Assembly (NCBI RefSeq): GCF_004362525.1
Contig: NZ_SNXS01000015.1
Coordinates: 23,550 to 87,549, forward strand
Length of the DNA: 64,000 nucleotides
Reading direction: 5' to 3'
From: Roseateles toxinivorans
GTDB lineage: Bacteria; Pseudomonadota; Gammaproteobacteria; Burkholderiales; Burkholderiaceae_C
The position numbers and the translations under genes are program-made. Positions 1 through 9,400 of the stretch are shown here, in pieces. The notes under the pieces were generated by a model. The model was not told where the DNA came from. It saw only the letters and a program-made list of their open reading frames with translations, and did not search any database. The first letter of the stretch is position 1; the number at the start of each line of letters is the position of its first letter.

Positions 1-278
1 GGCTTGACCTTGGCCACCACATCGCCCAGCGGGCTGCCCTGCAGCAGGTCGCCGTTGTCGAACAACAGGCTGTTGCGCGCCTCGGCCCGCGCCGCCTTGA
101 TCAGGCTGGCGGTCTTGGCCAGGCCGTATTCGTCGGTGAGCTTGTCCTGGTAGTAGTCGTAGTTCAGCAGATTCATGTGCACGTCGCTGGTCTGCAGCAG
201 GCGCAGCTTCAGCTCGGCGGCATGGGCGGTGCTGGCCAGCAGGGCGACCAGGAGCAGGAGGCGTGGTGTGGGGCTCAT
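1..278 (-). CDS. cpdB: 2',3'-cyclic-nucleotide 2'-phosphodiesterase/3'-nucleotidase, N-terminal part
   Basis: Only the first ~92 codons are in the window; the gene runs off the left edge. Residues 1-20 form a signal peptide ending STAHA, so the enzyme is periplasmic. The mature start carries the metallophosphatase motif TSDVHMN (about residues 30-36) and then FDNGDLLQG (about 73-81), the first two metal-binding blocks of the CpdB/UshA calcineurin-like family. The NYDYYQD segment is typical of CpdB rather than UshA. The family hydrolyses 2',3'-cyclic nucleotides and 3'-nucleotides to scavenge nucleosides and phosphate. The ATG at 278 is chosen because it places the signal peptide correctly. 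Family assignment is firm; the catalytic C-terminal part cannot be checked. Confidence 0.85.
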   Translation of the reverse strand, partial: MSPTPRLLLLVALLASTAHAAELKLRLLQTSDVHMNLLNYDYYQDKLTDEYGLAKTASLIKAARAEARNSLLFDNGDLLQGSPLGDVVAKVK

Positions 279-307
279 GGCCGCAATGCTAGCGGCAGAT
301 GGGGGGT

Positions 308-364
308 GGCCCCGGATTGCATCCGGGCTACAGAACTCGCGTAGCCCGGATGCAATCCGGGGCC
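308..364. repeat. REP-like inverted repeat, copy 1
   Basis: Two perfect 24-base arms (308-331 and 341-364) surround a 9-base loop. The arm core reads CCCGGATTGCATCCGGGCTA. A second copy with the same arm sequence lies at 27871-27916. It sits between the stop of the AAA ATPase gene and cpdB, both on the minus strand, where a folded transcript could act as a terminator or mRNA stabiliser. There is no T-tract. Confidence 0.75.
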
Positions 365-370
365 GACAAG

Positions 371-2680
371 TCAGTGCTTGAACCCGATGGCCCGCCGTTG
401 CCGCACCTCGGGCTTGACGCGGTGCTCGGCCTCCAGCTGTGACAGGAACTCGTCCGGCTCGAAGCCCTCGCCGAGGATGTCCACCTGGCGCTTGACGTTG
501 GCGAAGTCGCCGGGCGTCAGCTCATCCAGCTCGGCCAGGCGCTGGCGCTGCTCTTGGTTCATCGCAGCGGCCATGCCGTCCAGCGCCTCGGCCACGAACA
601 TGCGCTCGCGTTGCTCGGGCTTCAGCGCCTTGAAGCGGATCTTGAAGGTGAAGCGGCGCAGCGCGGCCTCGTCCAGCTCCTCGAACAGATTGGTCGTGCA
701 GATGAAGATGCCGGGAAAGCGCTCCATGCCCTGCAGCATCTCGTTGACCTCGCTGAGTTCATAGCTGCGCTCGGCCAGGCGGCGACTGCGCAGGAAGCTG
801 TCGGCCTCGTCGAGCAGCAGCACGGCGTCCTCGGTGGCGGCGGCGTCGAACATGCGGGCCATGTTCTGTTCGGTCTCGCCGACGAACTTGCTGGCGATGT
901 CGCTGGCCTGGCGGATCATCAGCGGCTTTTGCAGCGCCTGGGCGACGTGCTCGGCCAGCGCCGTCTTGCCGCTGCCGGGCGGGCCGAAGAAGCACAGGCA
1001 GCCGGCGCCGCGCCGTTTCAGCGCCTCGACGACGCGGGCGATCTCGAAGCGCGATTCGGTGTTCAGCAGACTCAGGTCGTAGCGGGTGACCACCGGCCGG
1101 GCGCCCTTCTCGCGGGCGTCATGGCCTAGCGCCTTGTCGGCGTTTTGCAGCTGGCGCTCGATCAGCGATTCGACCGCCCGATTGGCGCCCGGGGCCCCCG
1201 CCAGCTGCGCAAACCGCACCGCGGTGCGAATCTGCGCTGGCGTCAGGCCCCTTCGTTCACAAAGCCTCTCTTGAAAGCCTGCGCTAACTTCCACGCCCTG
1301 AAGGGCGCGACGCACCAGTGCCAGCCGCGCCCCGGGCGGCGGCGATTTGAGCTCCAGGTGGTACTGGAAACGGCGCCTGAAGGCCGGGTCTATCTGCTCG
1401 ATCCGGTTCGTGACCCAGATCACCGGCACCGGATTCGTCTCCAGGATCTGGTTCACCCAGGCCTTGCCGCTGACGCTGCTGGAGGGCGCACCCTCGCCCG
1501 AGGAGTCGAGCCTGGCGATCAGCTGTGCGGTGTCGCTGGACAGCGGCGGGAACACGTCCTCAACCTCGTCGAACAGCAGGGCAACCTTGTGGCCCCCCTT
1601 GAGAAAGACCTGGCTGATCTGCAGCGAGCGATAGCGGTCGCGGCCGGTCAGCGAGTTGCCGTCGCGGTCGGCGTACTCGACCTCGTAAAGATCGAGGCCG
1701 GCACTCTGCGCCGCCACCTTGGCCAGCTCGGTCTTGCCGGTGCCCGGCGGGCCGTAGAGCAGCACATTGACGCCCGGCGCCTTGCGTTCGACCGCATTGC
1801 TGAGCAGGGCCGTCAGCACGCCGAGGTCCTCGCTGACGAAATGGAAGTCGCCCGGGGTCAGCTCGCTCTTGGTGGCCGGCCGGGTGAACACGGCCATCAG
1901 ATCGGACGGGCCCTGGTATTCGCGCATCAGCACCGGCGGCAGCTGCTCGCTGACCTTCATCAGGTCGGCCAGGTCGGTGATGTTGTGCTCCGAGATCAGG
2001 TTCTCGACCATGCCTATGCGCTCCAACCGCGAGCCGGCGCGCAGCGCCTCGGCCACCTCCTGCTCATTGACGCCGGCCACGGCGGCGATCGCGGCGAAGG
2101 CCTCCTGCGCGTTGTTGACCTTGAATTCGACCAGGAGGCCACGCAACTCGCGCTGGTAGCGGGCCAGCGTGCCATAGAGCAGCAGCGCGCGCTCGGCCGG
2201 GTTCAGCTGCAGCAGATCGGCCAGCGCATCGATGTTCTTCTCGACCAGCGTCGATTCTTTTTTGAGCTGGCGCTCCAGCCATTCGCAGGTCGTGCCCAGC
2301 ACGGACAGCAGGTCCTTGGGCGCGTCCTTGATGTATTCGTCGATGTAGAAGAACAGCGACCCCTCCTCATAGGGGCCGTGCCAGACGCCGTATCGCTTAA
2401 GAAAAGCCTCGTCGCTGAGCGATTCATGATCGCGCCAGGCCTCGTTGGCCTTGCAGCGCTGGGCGAGAAAGCCGCGCACCCGGGCGAGCACGCTGGCGGG
2501 CCAGACCAGATGGCGGCCGACGAAGGAAAGCAGGCCGGCGCAGTCGCGCCTGAGGTTGAAGCGGGCCGCGTGCTTGAGCGTCAGCGTGAGGACGAACTGC
2601 GAGCACATGCGATCCAGCACCGGTGCCTCTTTGAGGCCGGGCGAAGGCAGCAGGTGCGCGTCTGACAGACGCTTGGCCAT
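371..2680 (-). CDS. Tandem AAA ATPase of unknown substrate
   Basis: 769 aa with a helical N-terminal region of about 290 residues and two AAA modules. Module 1 has Walker A LLYGPPGTGKTELAK near residue 310 and Walker B LLFDEVEDVF. Module 2 has Walker A FFGPPGSGKTALAE near residue 568 and Walker B LLLDEADSFL, followed by an arginine-finger-like ALRRFTFKIRF. Both modules look ATP-competent, so the protein is probably an oligomeric unfoldase or remodelling ATPase in the cytoplasm. The start at 2680 is preferred over an upstream in-frame ATG at 2773 because GAGGAG lies 7-8 bases before it. No neighbour reveals a partner protein, so the substrate is unknown. Confidence 0.8.
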   Translation of the reverse strand: MAKRLSDAHLLPSPGLKEAPVLDRMCSQFVLTLTLKHAARFNLRRDCAGLLSFVGRHLVWPASVLARVRGFLAQRCKANEAWRDHESLSDEAFLKRYGVWHGPYEEGSLFFYIDEYIKDAPKDLLSVLGTTCEWLERQLKKESTLVEKNIDALADLLQLNPAERALLLYGTLARYQRELRGLLVEFKVNNAQEAFAAIAAVAGVNEQEVAEALRAGSRLERIGMVENLISEHNITDLADLMKVSEQLPPVLMREYQGPSDLMAVFTRPATKSELTPGDFHFVSEDLGVLTALLSNAVERKAPGVNVLLYGPPGTGKTELAKVAAQSAGLDLYEVEYADRDGNSLTGRDRYRSLQISQVFLKGGHKVALLFDEVEDVFPPLSSDTAQLIARLDSSGEGAPSSSVSGKAWVNQILETNPVPVIWVTNRIEQIDPAFRRRFQYHLELKSPPPGARLALVRRALQGVEVSAGFQERLCERRGLTPAQIRTAVRFAQLAGAPGANRAVESLIERQLQNADKALGHDAREKGARPVVTRYDLSLLNTESRFEIARVVEALKRRGAGCLCFFGPPGSGKTALAEHVAQALQKPLMIRQASDIASKFVGETEQNMARMFDAAATEDAVLLLDEADSFLRSRRLAERSYELSEVNEMLQGMERFPGIFICTTNLFEELDEAALRRFTFKIRFKALKPEQRERMFVAEALDGMAAAMNQEQRQRLAELDELTPGDFANVKRQVDILGEGFEPDEFLSQLEAEHRVKPEVRQRRAIGFKH

Positions 2681-2803
2681 GGGCAGCTCCTCACAAGCAA
2701 ACGACGGGCCGTCCCTAGTTTGCTTGTCCCCCTCGGGGGGCCTGGCGCGAAGCGACAGGTCTGGGGCGCTCACAGGGATGCCCCATCTTGGATCAGGCTG
2801 CGG

Positions 2804-2852
2804 CGCAGGGCAAGCCCTGCGGCGTGACTTAAGGCGCAGGGTCTGTGCCCTG
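2804..2852. terminator. Two small hairpins between the DUF3567 and AAA ATPase genes
   Basis: CGCAGGGC-AA-GCCCTGCG (2804-2821) is a perfect inverted repeat, followed by a weaker CAGGG/CCCTG pair (2837-2852). They lie just downstream of the minus-strand DUF3567 gene. Neither has a T-tract, so termination is only a possibility. Confidence 0.3.
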
Positions 2853-2866
2853 GCCCTATCCAGCCC

Positions 2867-3154
2867 TCAATGCATGACGACGGGGTGCTGGCTCATCGAC
2901 GCGTAAGTCTCGATGTAATCATCGATCTCTTCTTCGGACGGGTCGCCTTCGATCAGCGCCTGCACGCCCAGCTTGAAGCTCTCGGCCAGCGCGCCTTCGA
3001 TGAAGATTTCCTTGCGGGCGAACTTGTCGACGATTTCGTAGCCGCCGCGGCTGAGGGACTCGTCGCCAGCCTGCAGATGGGGATTGCCCAGATTCGGCAC
3101 CGGCACGTCGAATTGCACGACCACAAAGCTGTCCGAGTTGTAGAGCATTTGCAT
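2867..3154 (-). CDS. DUF3567 family small protein
   Basis: 95 aa, acidic and soluble, beginning MQMLYNSDSFVVVQFD. This opening and the later GGYEIVDKFARKEIF segment are characteristic of the DUF3567 family, which I know almost only from Betaproteobacteria and which has no established function. The length matches the family. AAGGAGT lies 7 bases before the ATG, so the start is well supported. It lies upstream of, and in the same direction as, the AAA ATPase, separated by about 190 bases holding two hairpins, so co-transcription is uncertain. Confidence 0.8.
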   Translation of the reverse strand: MQMLYNSDSFVVVQFDVPVPNLGNPHLQAGDESLSRGGYEIVDKFARKEIFIEGALAESFKLGVQALIEGDPSEEEIDDYIETYASMSQHPVVMH

Positions 3155-3305
3155 GTGGGTACTCCTTTACAGCTAACTGTGGCCATTGGCAGGTATTTCA
3201 ACCTGCCCGGGCCGCCATCGGTCGGGAGAAGCATCAACGCAGCCCCAGCGTGACAGTTTCTTCGGCCGGCGCCACCCTCGGCTTGAGGGGGTTGTGTCCA
3301 CAAGT

Positions 3306-4268
3306 TCACGGTGTGGTCGGCTCTTTGTTCAGGCTCATTTCGAGCGCCTGCTCGCTGTTGTCCCGGCTCCAGCGCAGGCGAACCGGCAGAAAGTGGCGCT
3401 GCGGGTCCAGCCAGATGTCGATCTGCGGCTCGTAAGGGCCTTCGGGCAGACGTTGCAAAAACACCGCAGATTCGACCCGACCGACCGGCAGATCCAGTGT
3501 TTGCGAGGCCTGGACGACGAAGCGCCAGGTCTGCAGCTGGCCCTGCCGGGCCGCCACCGGCAGCAGCACCGACTCGCCCGGCGCGAAGGCCAGCGGATCG
3601 GCGGCGACCATGGCCGCCAGCTGCAGCATCCAGCTGAGCCGGTCTTGCGCACCGGCGGGCAGTGGCAGCTCCAGGCTGGAGCTTGAGAAACTGATCTTGC
3701 CGGCCTCGCGCTGGAAGTTGGTGGCGCGCCGCGCGCGGCCGCCGCGCTCGTCGGACTGGCGCAGCGGCGCCAGTCCGGCGCGGTCGATGCCGCCGTGGCT
3801 GGCCCAGCCGGGCAGCGGGCGGTCGTCCAGCCAGCGCTCCAGCCGAGCCTCGTAACCCTCGGGCGATGGGCGCCAGCTCAGCAGCGCCTGGCCCAGTGCC
3901 GTGCCGTGCCTGAGTTCGTAGCTGAGCAGCGCCGCCGGCGCGAATCGGGTGGCATGGCCGAGAGCGGCCTGGGCGATGGTTGCCGCCGCCTCGATCGGCG
4001 CAGCGGGGGCCTGAACCTGGGGCCGCACCGGCCGCGGCGGTGGCGGCGCTGTCGCGACGGCAGGCTCTGGCCGAGGCACCGCCAGAGGCCGCGGCGCCAC
4101 CTGTACGGCGACCACCGCCGCGGCACTGGAGGCAGTCCTTTCATCAGGCGCACGCAGCACCGTCAGCAGCACGCCATGCAGGGCCAAGGCCAGCACCCCG
4201 GCGCCCAACCAGACACGGCGCCGGCGGGGCGACACAGCAGAGAGCGGTGAGGGCGTCAGCCAAGTCAT
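3306..4268 (-). CDS. DUF3108 domain protein with N-terminal membrane anchor
   Basis: 320 aa. A basic RRRRVW stretch followed by the hydrophobic segment LGAGVLALALHGVLLTVL (about residues 18-37) gives one inner-membrane anchor. Then come a Pro/Ala-rich linker (about 50-100) and a C-terminal domain with the features of DUF3108, a periplasmic beta-rich family common in Burkholderiales. Function is unknown. The ATG at 4268 is chosen because it places the anchor near the N-terminus; upstream in-frame ATGs would overlap the divergent gene starting at 4315. No clear ribosome binding site is visible. Confidence 0.7.
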   Translation of the reverse strand: MTWLTPSPLSAVSPRRRRVWLGAGVLALALHGVLLTVLRAPDERTASSAAAVVAVQVAPRPLAVPRPEPAVATAPPPPRPVRPQVQAPAAPIEAAATIAQAALGHATRFAPAALLSYELRHGTALGQALLSWRPSPEGYEARLERWLDDRPLPGWASHGGIDRAGLAPLRQSDERGGRARRATNFQREAGKISFSSSSLELPLPAGAQDRLSWMLQLAAMVAADPLAFAPGESVLLPVAARQGQLQTWRFVVQASQTLDLPVGRVESAVFLQRLPEGPYEPQIDIWLDPQRHFLPVRLRWSRDNSEQALEMSLNKEPTTP

Positions 4269-4314
4269 CGGACAATGCTGCCATTCGCGTCCAACCCGCA
4301 CCATCCCCCTCAAG

Positions 4315-5316
4315 ATGAAACTCGCCACCTACAAAGACGGCTCGCGCGACGGCCAGCTGGTCGTCGTCTCCAAGGACCTGTCGACCGCCCACTACGCCAA
4401 CGGCGTGGCGACCCGCCTGCAGCAGGTGCTGGACGACTGGAACTTCATGTCGCCCCAGCTCGATGACATCTATGTCAATCTGAACCATGGCAAAGCCCGC
4501 CACGCCTTCAACTTCGATCCCAAGCTGTGCATGGCGCCGCTGCCGCGGGCCTACCAGTGGGCCGATGGCTCGGCCTTCATCAACCATGTGGAGCTGGTGC
4601 GCAAGGCCCTTGGTGCGGAAGTCCCGGCCAGCTTTTATACCGATCCGCTGATGTACCAGGGTGGCAGCGACGACTTCCTGGGCCCCTGCGACAACGCCCG
4701 CTTCGCCAGCGAGGCCTGGGGCATCGATTTCGAGGCCGAGCTGGCGGTGATCACCGGTGACATCGCCATGGGCACGGCAGCGCAGCAGGCGCTGGAGGGG
4801 GTGCGGCTCTTGATGCTGGCCAATGACTGGAGCCTGCGCAATCTGATCCCGGGCGAGCTGGCCAAGGGTTTCGGCTTTTTCCAGAGCAAGCCGGCCACCG
4901 CCTTCAGCCCGGTGGCAGTCACCCCCGACGAGCTGGGCACGGCCTGGGCCGGCGGGCGCCTGCACCTGAAGCTGCAAAGCATGTGGAACGGCCAGCGCGT
5001 GGGTCTGTGCGATGCCGGTGAGGAGATGACCTTCCATTTCGGCCAGCTGATCGCCCATATCGCCAAGACGCGCCATGTGCGCGCCGGCTCCATCGTCGGC
5101 TCGGGCACGGTCAGCAACAAGGACTGGTCGCGCGGCTACAGCTGCATCGCCGAGAAGCGGGCGATAGAGACGATTGAGTCCGGCGAGGCCAGGACCGAGT
5201 TCATGAAGTTCGGCGACACCATACGCATCGAGATGAAGGGGGCCGACGGCATGAGCATCTTTGGCGCCATCGACCAGGACGTCGTGCCTCTGCATCCGGC
5301 GGAACAGGCGAGTTAG
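4315..5316 (+). CDS. Fumarylacetoacetate hydrolase family protein
   Basis: 333 aa. The C-terminal two thirds carry the FAH fold signatures: the acidic metal-binding stretch GIDFEAELAVI near residue 137 and the late GSGTVSNKDWSRGYS block near residue 262, with a conserved basic tail. The N-terminal ~80 residues resemble the extra domain of longer FAH members. The family cleaves carbon-carbon bonds or hydrates and decarboxylates acidic intermediates of aromatic degradation. The substrate cannot be told, because no other aromatic catabolic gene is adjacent. It is divergent from the DUF3108 gene with only 46 bases between starts, so the two probably share a regulatory region. Confidence 0.85.
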   Translation: MKLATYKDGSRDGQLVVVSKDLSTAHYANGVATRLQQVLDDWNFMSPQLDDIYVNLNHGKARHAFNFDPKLCMAPLPRAYQWADGSAFINHVELVRKALGAEVPASFYTDPLMYQGGSDDFLGPCDNARFASEAWGIDFEAELAVITGDIAMGTAAQQALEGVRLLMLANDWSLRNLIPGELAKGFGFFQSKPATAFSPVAVTPDELGTAWAGGRLHLKLQSMWNGQRVGLCDAGEEMTFHFGQLIAHIAKTRHVRAGSIVGSGTVSNKDWSRGYSCIAEKRAIETIESGEARTEFMKFGDTIRIEMKGADGMSIFGAIDQDVVPLHPAEQAS

Positions 5317-5407
5317 TGGGCGCACTCCAGCCGTTTTTTGCCGGAGTGAGACTTTGTTCGCGGAAGTGATTAGGGCTGGCGTCAGCTTGAAGATTCATCA
5401 TGCTTCG

Positions 5408-6448
5408 ATGAGTCCAAGCCTCGTGTCCATTCTGCGTCTGTTCATCCTGGCTCTGCTGGCGCTGCCCGCGCTGGCCGCGGCCAAGGAGGTGCTGCGCGTG
5501 CTGACCTGGGACGGCTACGCCGATGCCGAGGTGGTGGCCGCGTTCGAGAAGCGCACCGGGGCCAAGGTCGAGGTCACCTATGCCAGCTCCGACGACGATT
5601 TGTGGAACAAGCTGGCCAGCAGGAAGGGCCAGGATTTCGATGTGTTCGCCGTCAACACGGCCGAGTTGCAGCGCTATATCGCCGAAGGCCTCAGCGTGCC
5701 CATCAGCATGGCCGCGATCACGAACAACGCCAGGCAGTTGCCGCGCTTTCGCCGCTATGCCGACATCGCCGGCCTCGTGCGCGATGGCAAGACCTATGCC
5801 GTGCCCTATACCTACTCGGAGATGGGGCTGATCTACAACCGCAAGCTGGTGAAGATGCCGCCGACCTCGTTCGCCGCGATGTGGGCGCGCGAGTACCGGG
5901 GGCGTGTGCTGGCCTTCAACACCAGCAACCACAACTTCACCTTGGCTGCGATGGTGATGGGGGTGAAGAATCCGTTCCAGCTCTCGCCCGCCCAACTGAA
6001 CGAGGCGGCGCGCCGCCTGGTGCAGCTGCGGCGCAATGTGCTGACCTATTACGCCACATCCGACGAGGTGGTCGAGTGGTTCAAGCGTCACGAGGTGGCC
6101 CTGGTGTTCGCCAACTACGGCACCCAGCAGGTGAGGGCCCTGCAGGATGCCGGCGCCGACATCGGCTATGTGATCCCGCGCGAGGGCGCGCTGGCCTGGC
6201 TGGACTGCTGGGCTCTGTCCAGCGGCAGCAGGAACCCGGTCCTGTCTCAACAATGGATCAACTTCACCCTTGAGCGCCCCGTCAGCGAGCGCCTCAGCAA
6301 GGTCCATGGCCTGGCCAACACGGTCACCCCGTTCGCCGACAGCCCGCCGGGTGACAAGATCATCTGGCTGGAGCCGATAGAGGACCCGGCGCGGCGCAAG
6401 TTGCTGTGGGACAAGATCGTGTCCGGCGAACGGATCGAGAACTTCTAG
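5408..6448 (+). CDS. Periplasmic solute-binding protein, polyamine (PotD/NspS) type
   Basis: 346 aa. Residues 1-25 are a signal peptide (LFILALLALPALAAA). The mature protein opens LRVLTWDGYADAEVVAAFEK, the typical start of PotD-type spermidine/putrescine binding proteins. No ABC permease or ATPase gene is nearby. Instead its TAG stop (6446-6448) is followed immediately by the ATG of a GGDEF/EAL receptor, so the pair is co-translated. This suggests a ligand-sensing rather than transport role, as for NspS with MbaA in Vibrio (known system; extension here is inference). The ATG at 5408 is preferred because it gives a normal signal peptide; longer in-frame starts would not. Confidence 0.8.
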   Translation: MSPSLVSILRLFILALLALPALAAAKEVLRVLTWDGYADAEVVAAFEKRTGAKVEVTYASSDDDLWNKLASRKGQDFDVFAVNTAELQRYIAEGLSVPISMAAITNNARQLPRFRRYADIAGLVRDGKTYAVPYTYSEMGLIYNRKLVKMPPTSFAAMWAREYRGRVLAFNTSNHNFTLAAMVMGVKNPFQLSPAQLNEAARRLVQLRRNVLTYYATSDEVVEWFKRHEVALVFANYGTQQVRALQDAGADIGYVIPREGALAWLDCWALSSGSRNPVLSQQWINFTLERPVSERLSKVHGLANTVTPFADSPPGDKIIWLEPIEDPARRKLLWDKIVSGERIENF

Positions 6449-9400
6449 ATGCGATTCAGCGTTGGCATCAAGCTCGGGTTCTGGCTGGCCTTGCTGGGCG
6501 CGCTGTCCACGGCGCTGACCGGCTACTACATCTACGATCGCAGCCGCGACCTGCTGATCAAGTCCTCGCAGGACAAGCTGCTCACCGCCACCCAGGTGCT
6601 GGCCCAGCGCTTCAACGGCACGCTGTCGCACATCTCCGACGATGTGCGCTTTGTCGCCCTGCTGCCCCAGGTGCAGCACCTGGCCAATGCCAGCGGGTCC
6701 CGGCAGGCGCTGCTGGAGCAGGGCCGGGTGCTGGCCGCCATCTTCACCGGCCTGCTGTCCTCGCGGCCGGAGTATTCGCAGGTGCGGCTGATCGGCGCAG
6801 CCGACCATGGCCGCGAGCTGATACGCGTGGACCGTGCCAATGACAGCGTCACCGGCAGTCTGATCATCGGCGACGATGCCTTGCAGGAGAAGAGCCATCA
6901 GCCCTATTTCTTCGAGACCTTGCGCCTGCCCTCGGGCCAGTTCTATGTGTCGCAGATCGGCCTGAACCAGGAGCAGGGCGCGCACCACGGCTTTGGCAAG
7001 CCGACCATCCGCATCGCCGCGCCGGTGCATACGCAGGCGGGTGTGATCTTCGGCGTGGTGGTCATCGATGTGGACCTGGGTGATCTGTTCGACCTGATAC
7101 GGGCGGACCTGCCGCAGGACCTGAGGCTGCTGCTGGCCAACAAACGCGGCGACTACCTGATACACCCCGACGCGACCAAGACCTTTGGTTTCGAGACCGG
7201 GCGCCAGTTTCTGATCCAGGACGAGTTGCCCGATACCCGGCCGGTGCTGGAGGGCCGCAGCCAGCACGTGATGCTGGAGTCCGCCGACGCCGCGGTGCTG
7301 GGCCACCCCTCGCTGGCGGCCTTTGTGCGCGTGCCCTTTGGCCTGCTGGCCGAGCAGCGTTTCGTCGTGCTGGGCCTGTACACGCCGCTAGAGAATGTGC
7401 TTGCACAGAGCAAGACCTTGGGCCTGGGCGTGGTCCAGCTGACCCTGCTTTTCATAGCACTGGCCTCCATTGTGGCGCTGGCGCTGGCGCGGGTGCTGGC
7501 CAAGCCGCTGAACCTGATGGCCCGTACCGTGGGCCTGCATGCGCTGGGCCGGCCCATTGACGCCCTGCCGGTCGAGCGTGACGACGAGGTCGGCGATCTG
7601 GCGCGCAGCTTCAGGTCCATGACGATGCAGCTCGACACGCAGGTGGCCGAGGTGCAGGCCGCCGAGGCCAAGCTGCACGCCATCCTCAATCACGCGCCGG
7701 TGGGGGTCTGGCTGGTCGGCGTCGATGGGCGCTACCGCTTCGTCAACAAGACCATCTGCGATTCGATAGGCATTGCCGAGGAGCGCTTCCTGAGCTGCCG
7801 GCATCTGCCCGAGCTGCTCGGCGAGGAGCTGGCCGCCGCGCGCCAGCGCGCCGACGCCGAGTGCCTGGCGCAGCCGGGCGCGCACCGCTCGCAGGAGACG
7901 CTGAACTTCGTCGATGGCCGCCCCCATCTGGTCGAAGTCACCCGTGTCAAGCTGCTGGGCGCCGGCAACGAGCCGGTGGGCGTGATTGCCATCGCCGCCG
8001 ACATCACCGAGCGCAAGCGCGCCGAGCAGGACCTGGCCCGTGCCAGCGAGGAGCTGGCGGCGCGCGAGGCTCTGCTCAAGCAGATCATGGACACCTCCAG
8101 CGTGGCCATCTATCTGGTGGGCTTGGACGGGCGCATCACCCACGCCAACCGGTGCATGGCCGAGATGTTCGGCTGGCCGCAGGAGGCGCTGGTCGGCCGA
8201 GGGTATGTCGATCTGGTGCACCCGTCGGAGCAGGCCTCGGCCCGCGCCAATCTGACCGCGATGCTGTCCGACCGGCTGGCTTCGGTGGACATGGAGCGCC
8301 GCTACCAGCGCGCCGACCAGACCCAGTTCTGGGGCCATCTGACCGGCCGGCATTTCCTTTCGGCCAGCGGCCAGGAGGTTGGCCTGGTCGGTGTCATCGC
8401 CGATATCACCGAGAGCCGCCGTGCCCATCAACGCGAACAGCACCATCAGCGCGTGCTGCAGCTGCTCAGCGAGAAGGCGCCGCTGGCCGATGTGCTGGAC
8501 CTGATCGTGCGCGAGGTCGAGCTGCTGGACCCGACCATGCTGTGCAGCATCCTGCTGCTCGACGACGACGGCCAGCACTTGCGCAAAGGGGCGGCGCCCA
8601 GCCTGCCCGGCTTCTTCAACGACGCGCTCGAGGGCCTGCAGATCGGACCCGGCGTTGGCGCCTGCGGCACGGCCGCATTCACCGGCGAGCGGATGGTGGT
8701 CGAGGACATCGCGACCCATCCGTCGATGGCGACCTTCCTGGACATCGCTGGCCGTGCCGGCCTGGGCGCCTGCTGGTCCCAGCCCATCCTGTCGGACCAA
8801 GGCAAGGTGCTGGGAACCTTTGCCGTCTATCACCGCCAGGCCGGCACACCGACGCCGGCCGACCTGCAACTGATCGAGGACGAGGCCCGCCTGGCCGCCC
8901 TGGCCATCGACCGCACCCGCGCCGATATGCGCCTGCAGCTGGCCGCCAGCGTGTTCACCCATGCACGCGAGGGCATCGCCATCACCGATGCGGCCGGCAC
9001 CTTGATCGAGGTCAACAACACCTTCAGCCACATCACCGGCTACAGCCGCGAGGAGGTGCTGGGGCAGAACCAGCGCATCCTCAAGTCCGGCCGCCATGGC
9101 CCCGAGTTCTATGCCTCGATGTGGCGAGACCTCACCGGCAATGGCTATTGGGACGGCGAGATCTGGAACCGGCGCAAAAATGGCGACGTCTATGCGCAGA
9201 TGATCACCATCAGCGCGGTGCGCGATGCGAGCGGCAAGACGCAGAACTATGTCTCGCTGTTCACCGACATCACGCCGATGAAGGAGCACCAGCGCCAGCT
9301 GGAGCACATCGCCCACTACGACGCGCTGACCAGCCAGCCAAACCGCGTGCTGCTGGCCGACCGCCTGCAGCAGGCGATGGCGCAGAGTCAGCGCCGCAAC

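Noticed and set aside
1145..2665. A 506-codon plus-strand frame opposite the AAA ATPase
   Set aside because: Antisense shadow; the opposite strand has two complete AAA motifs.
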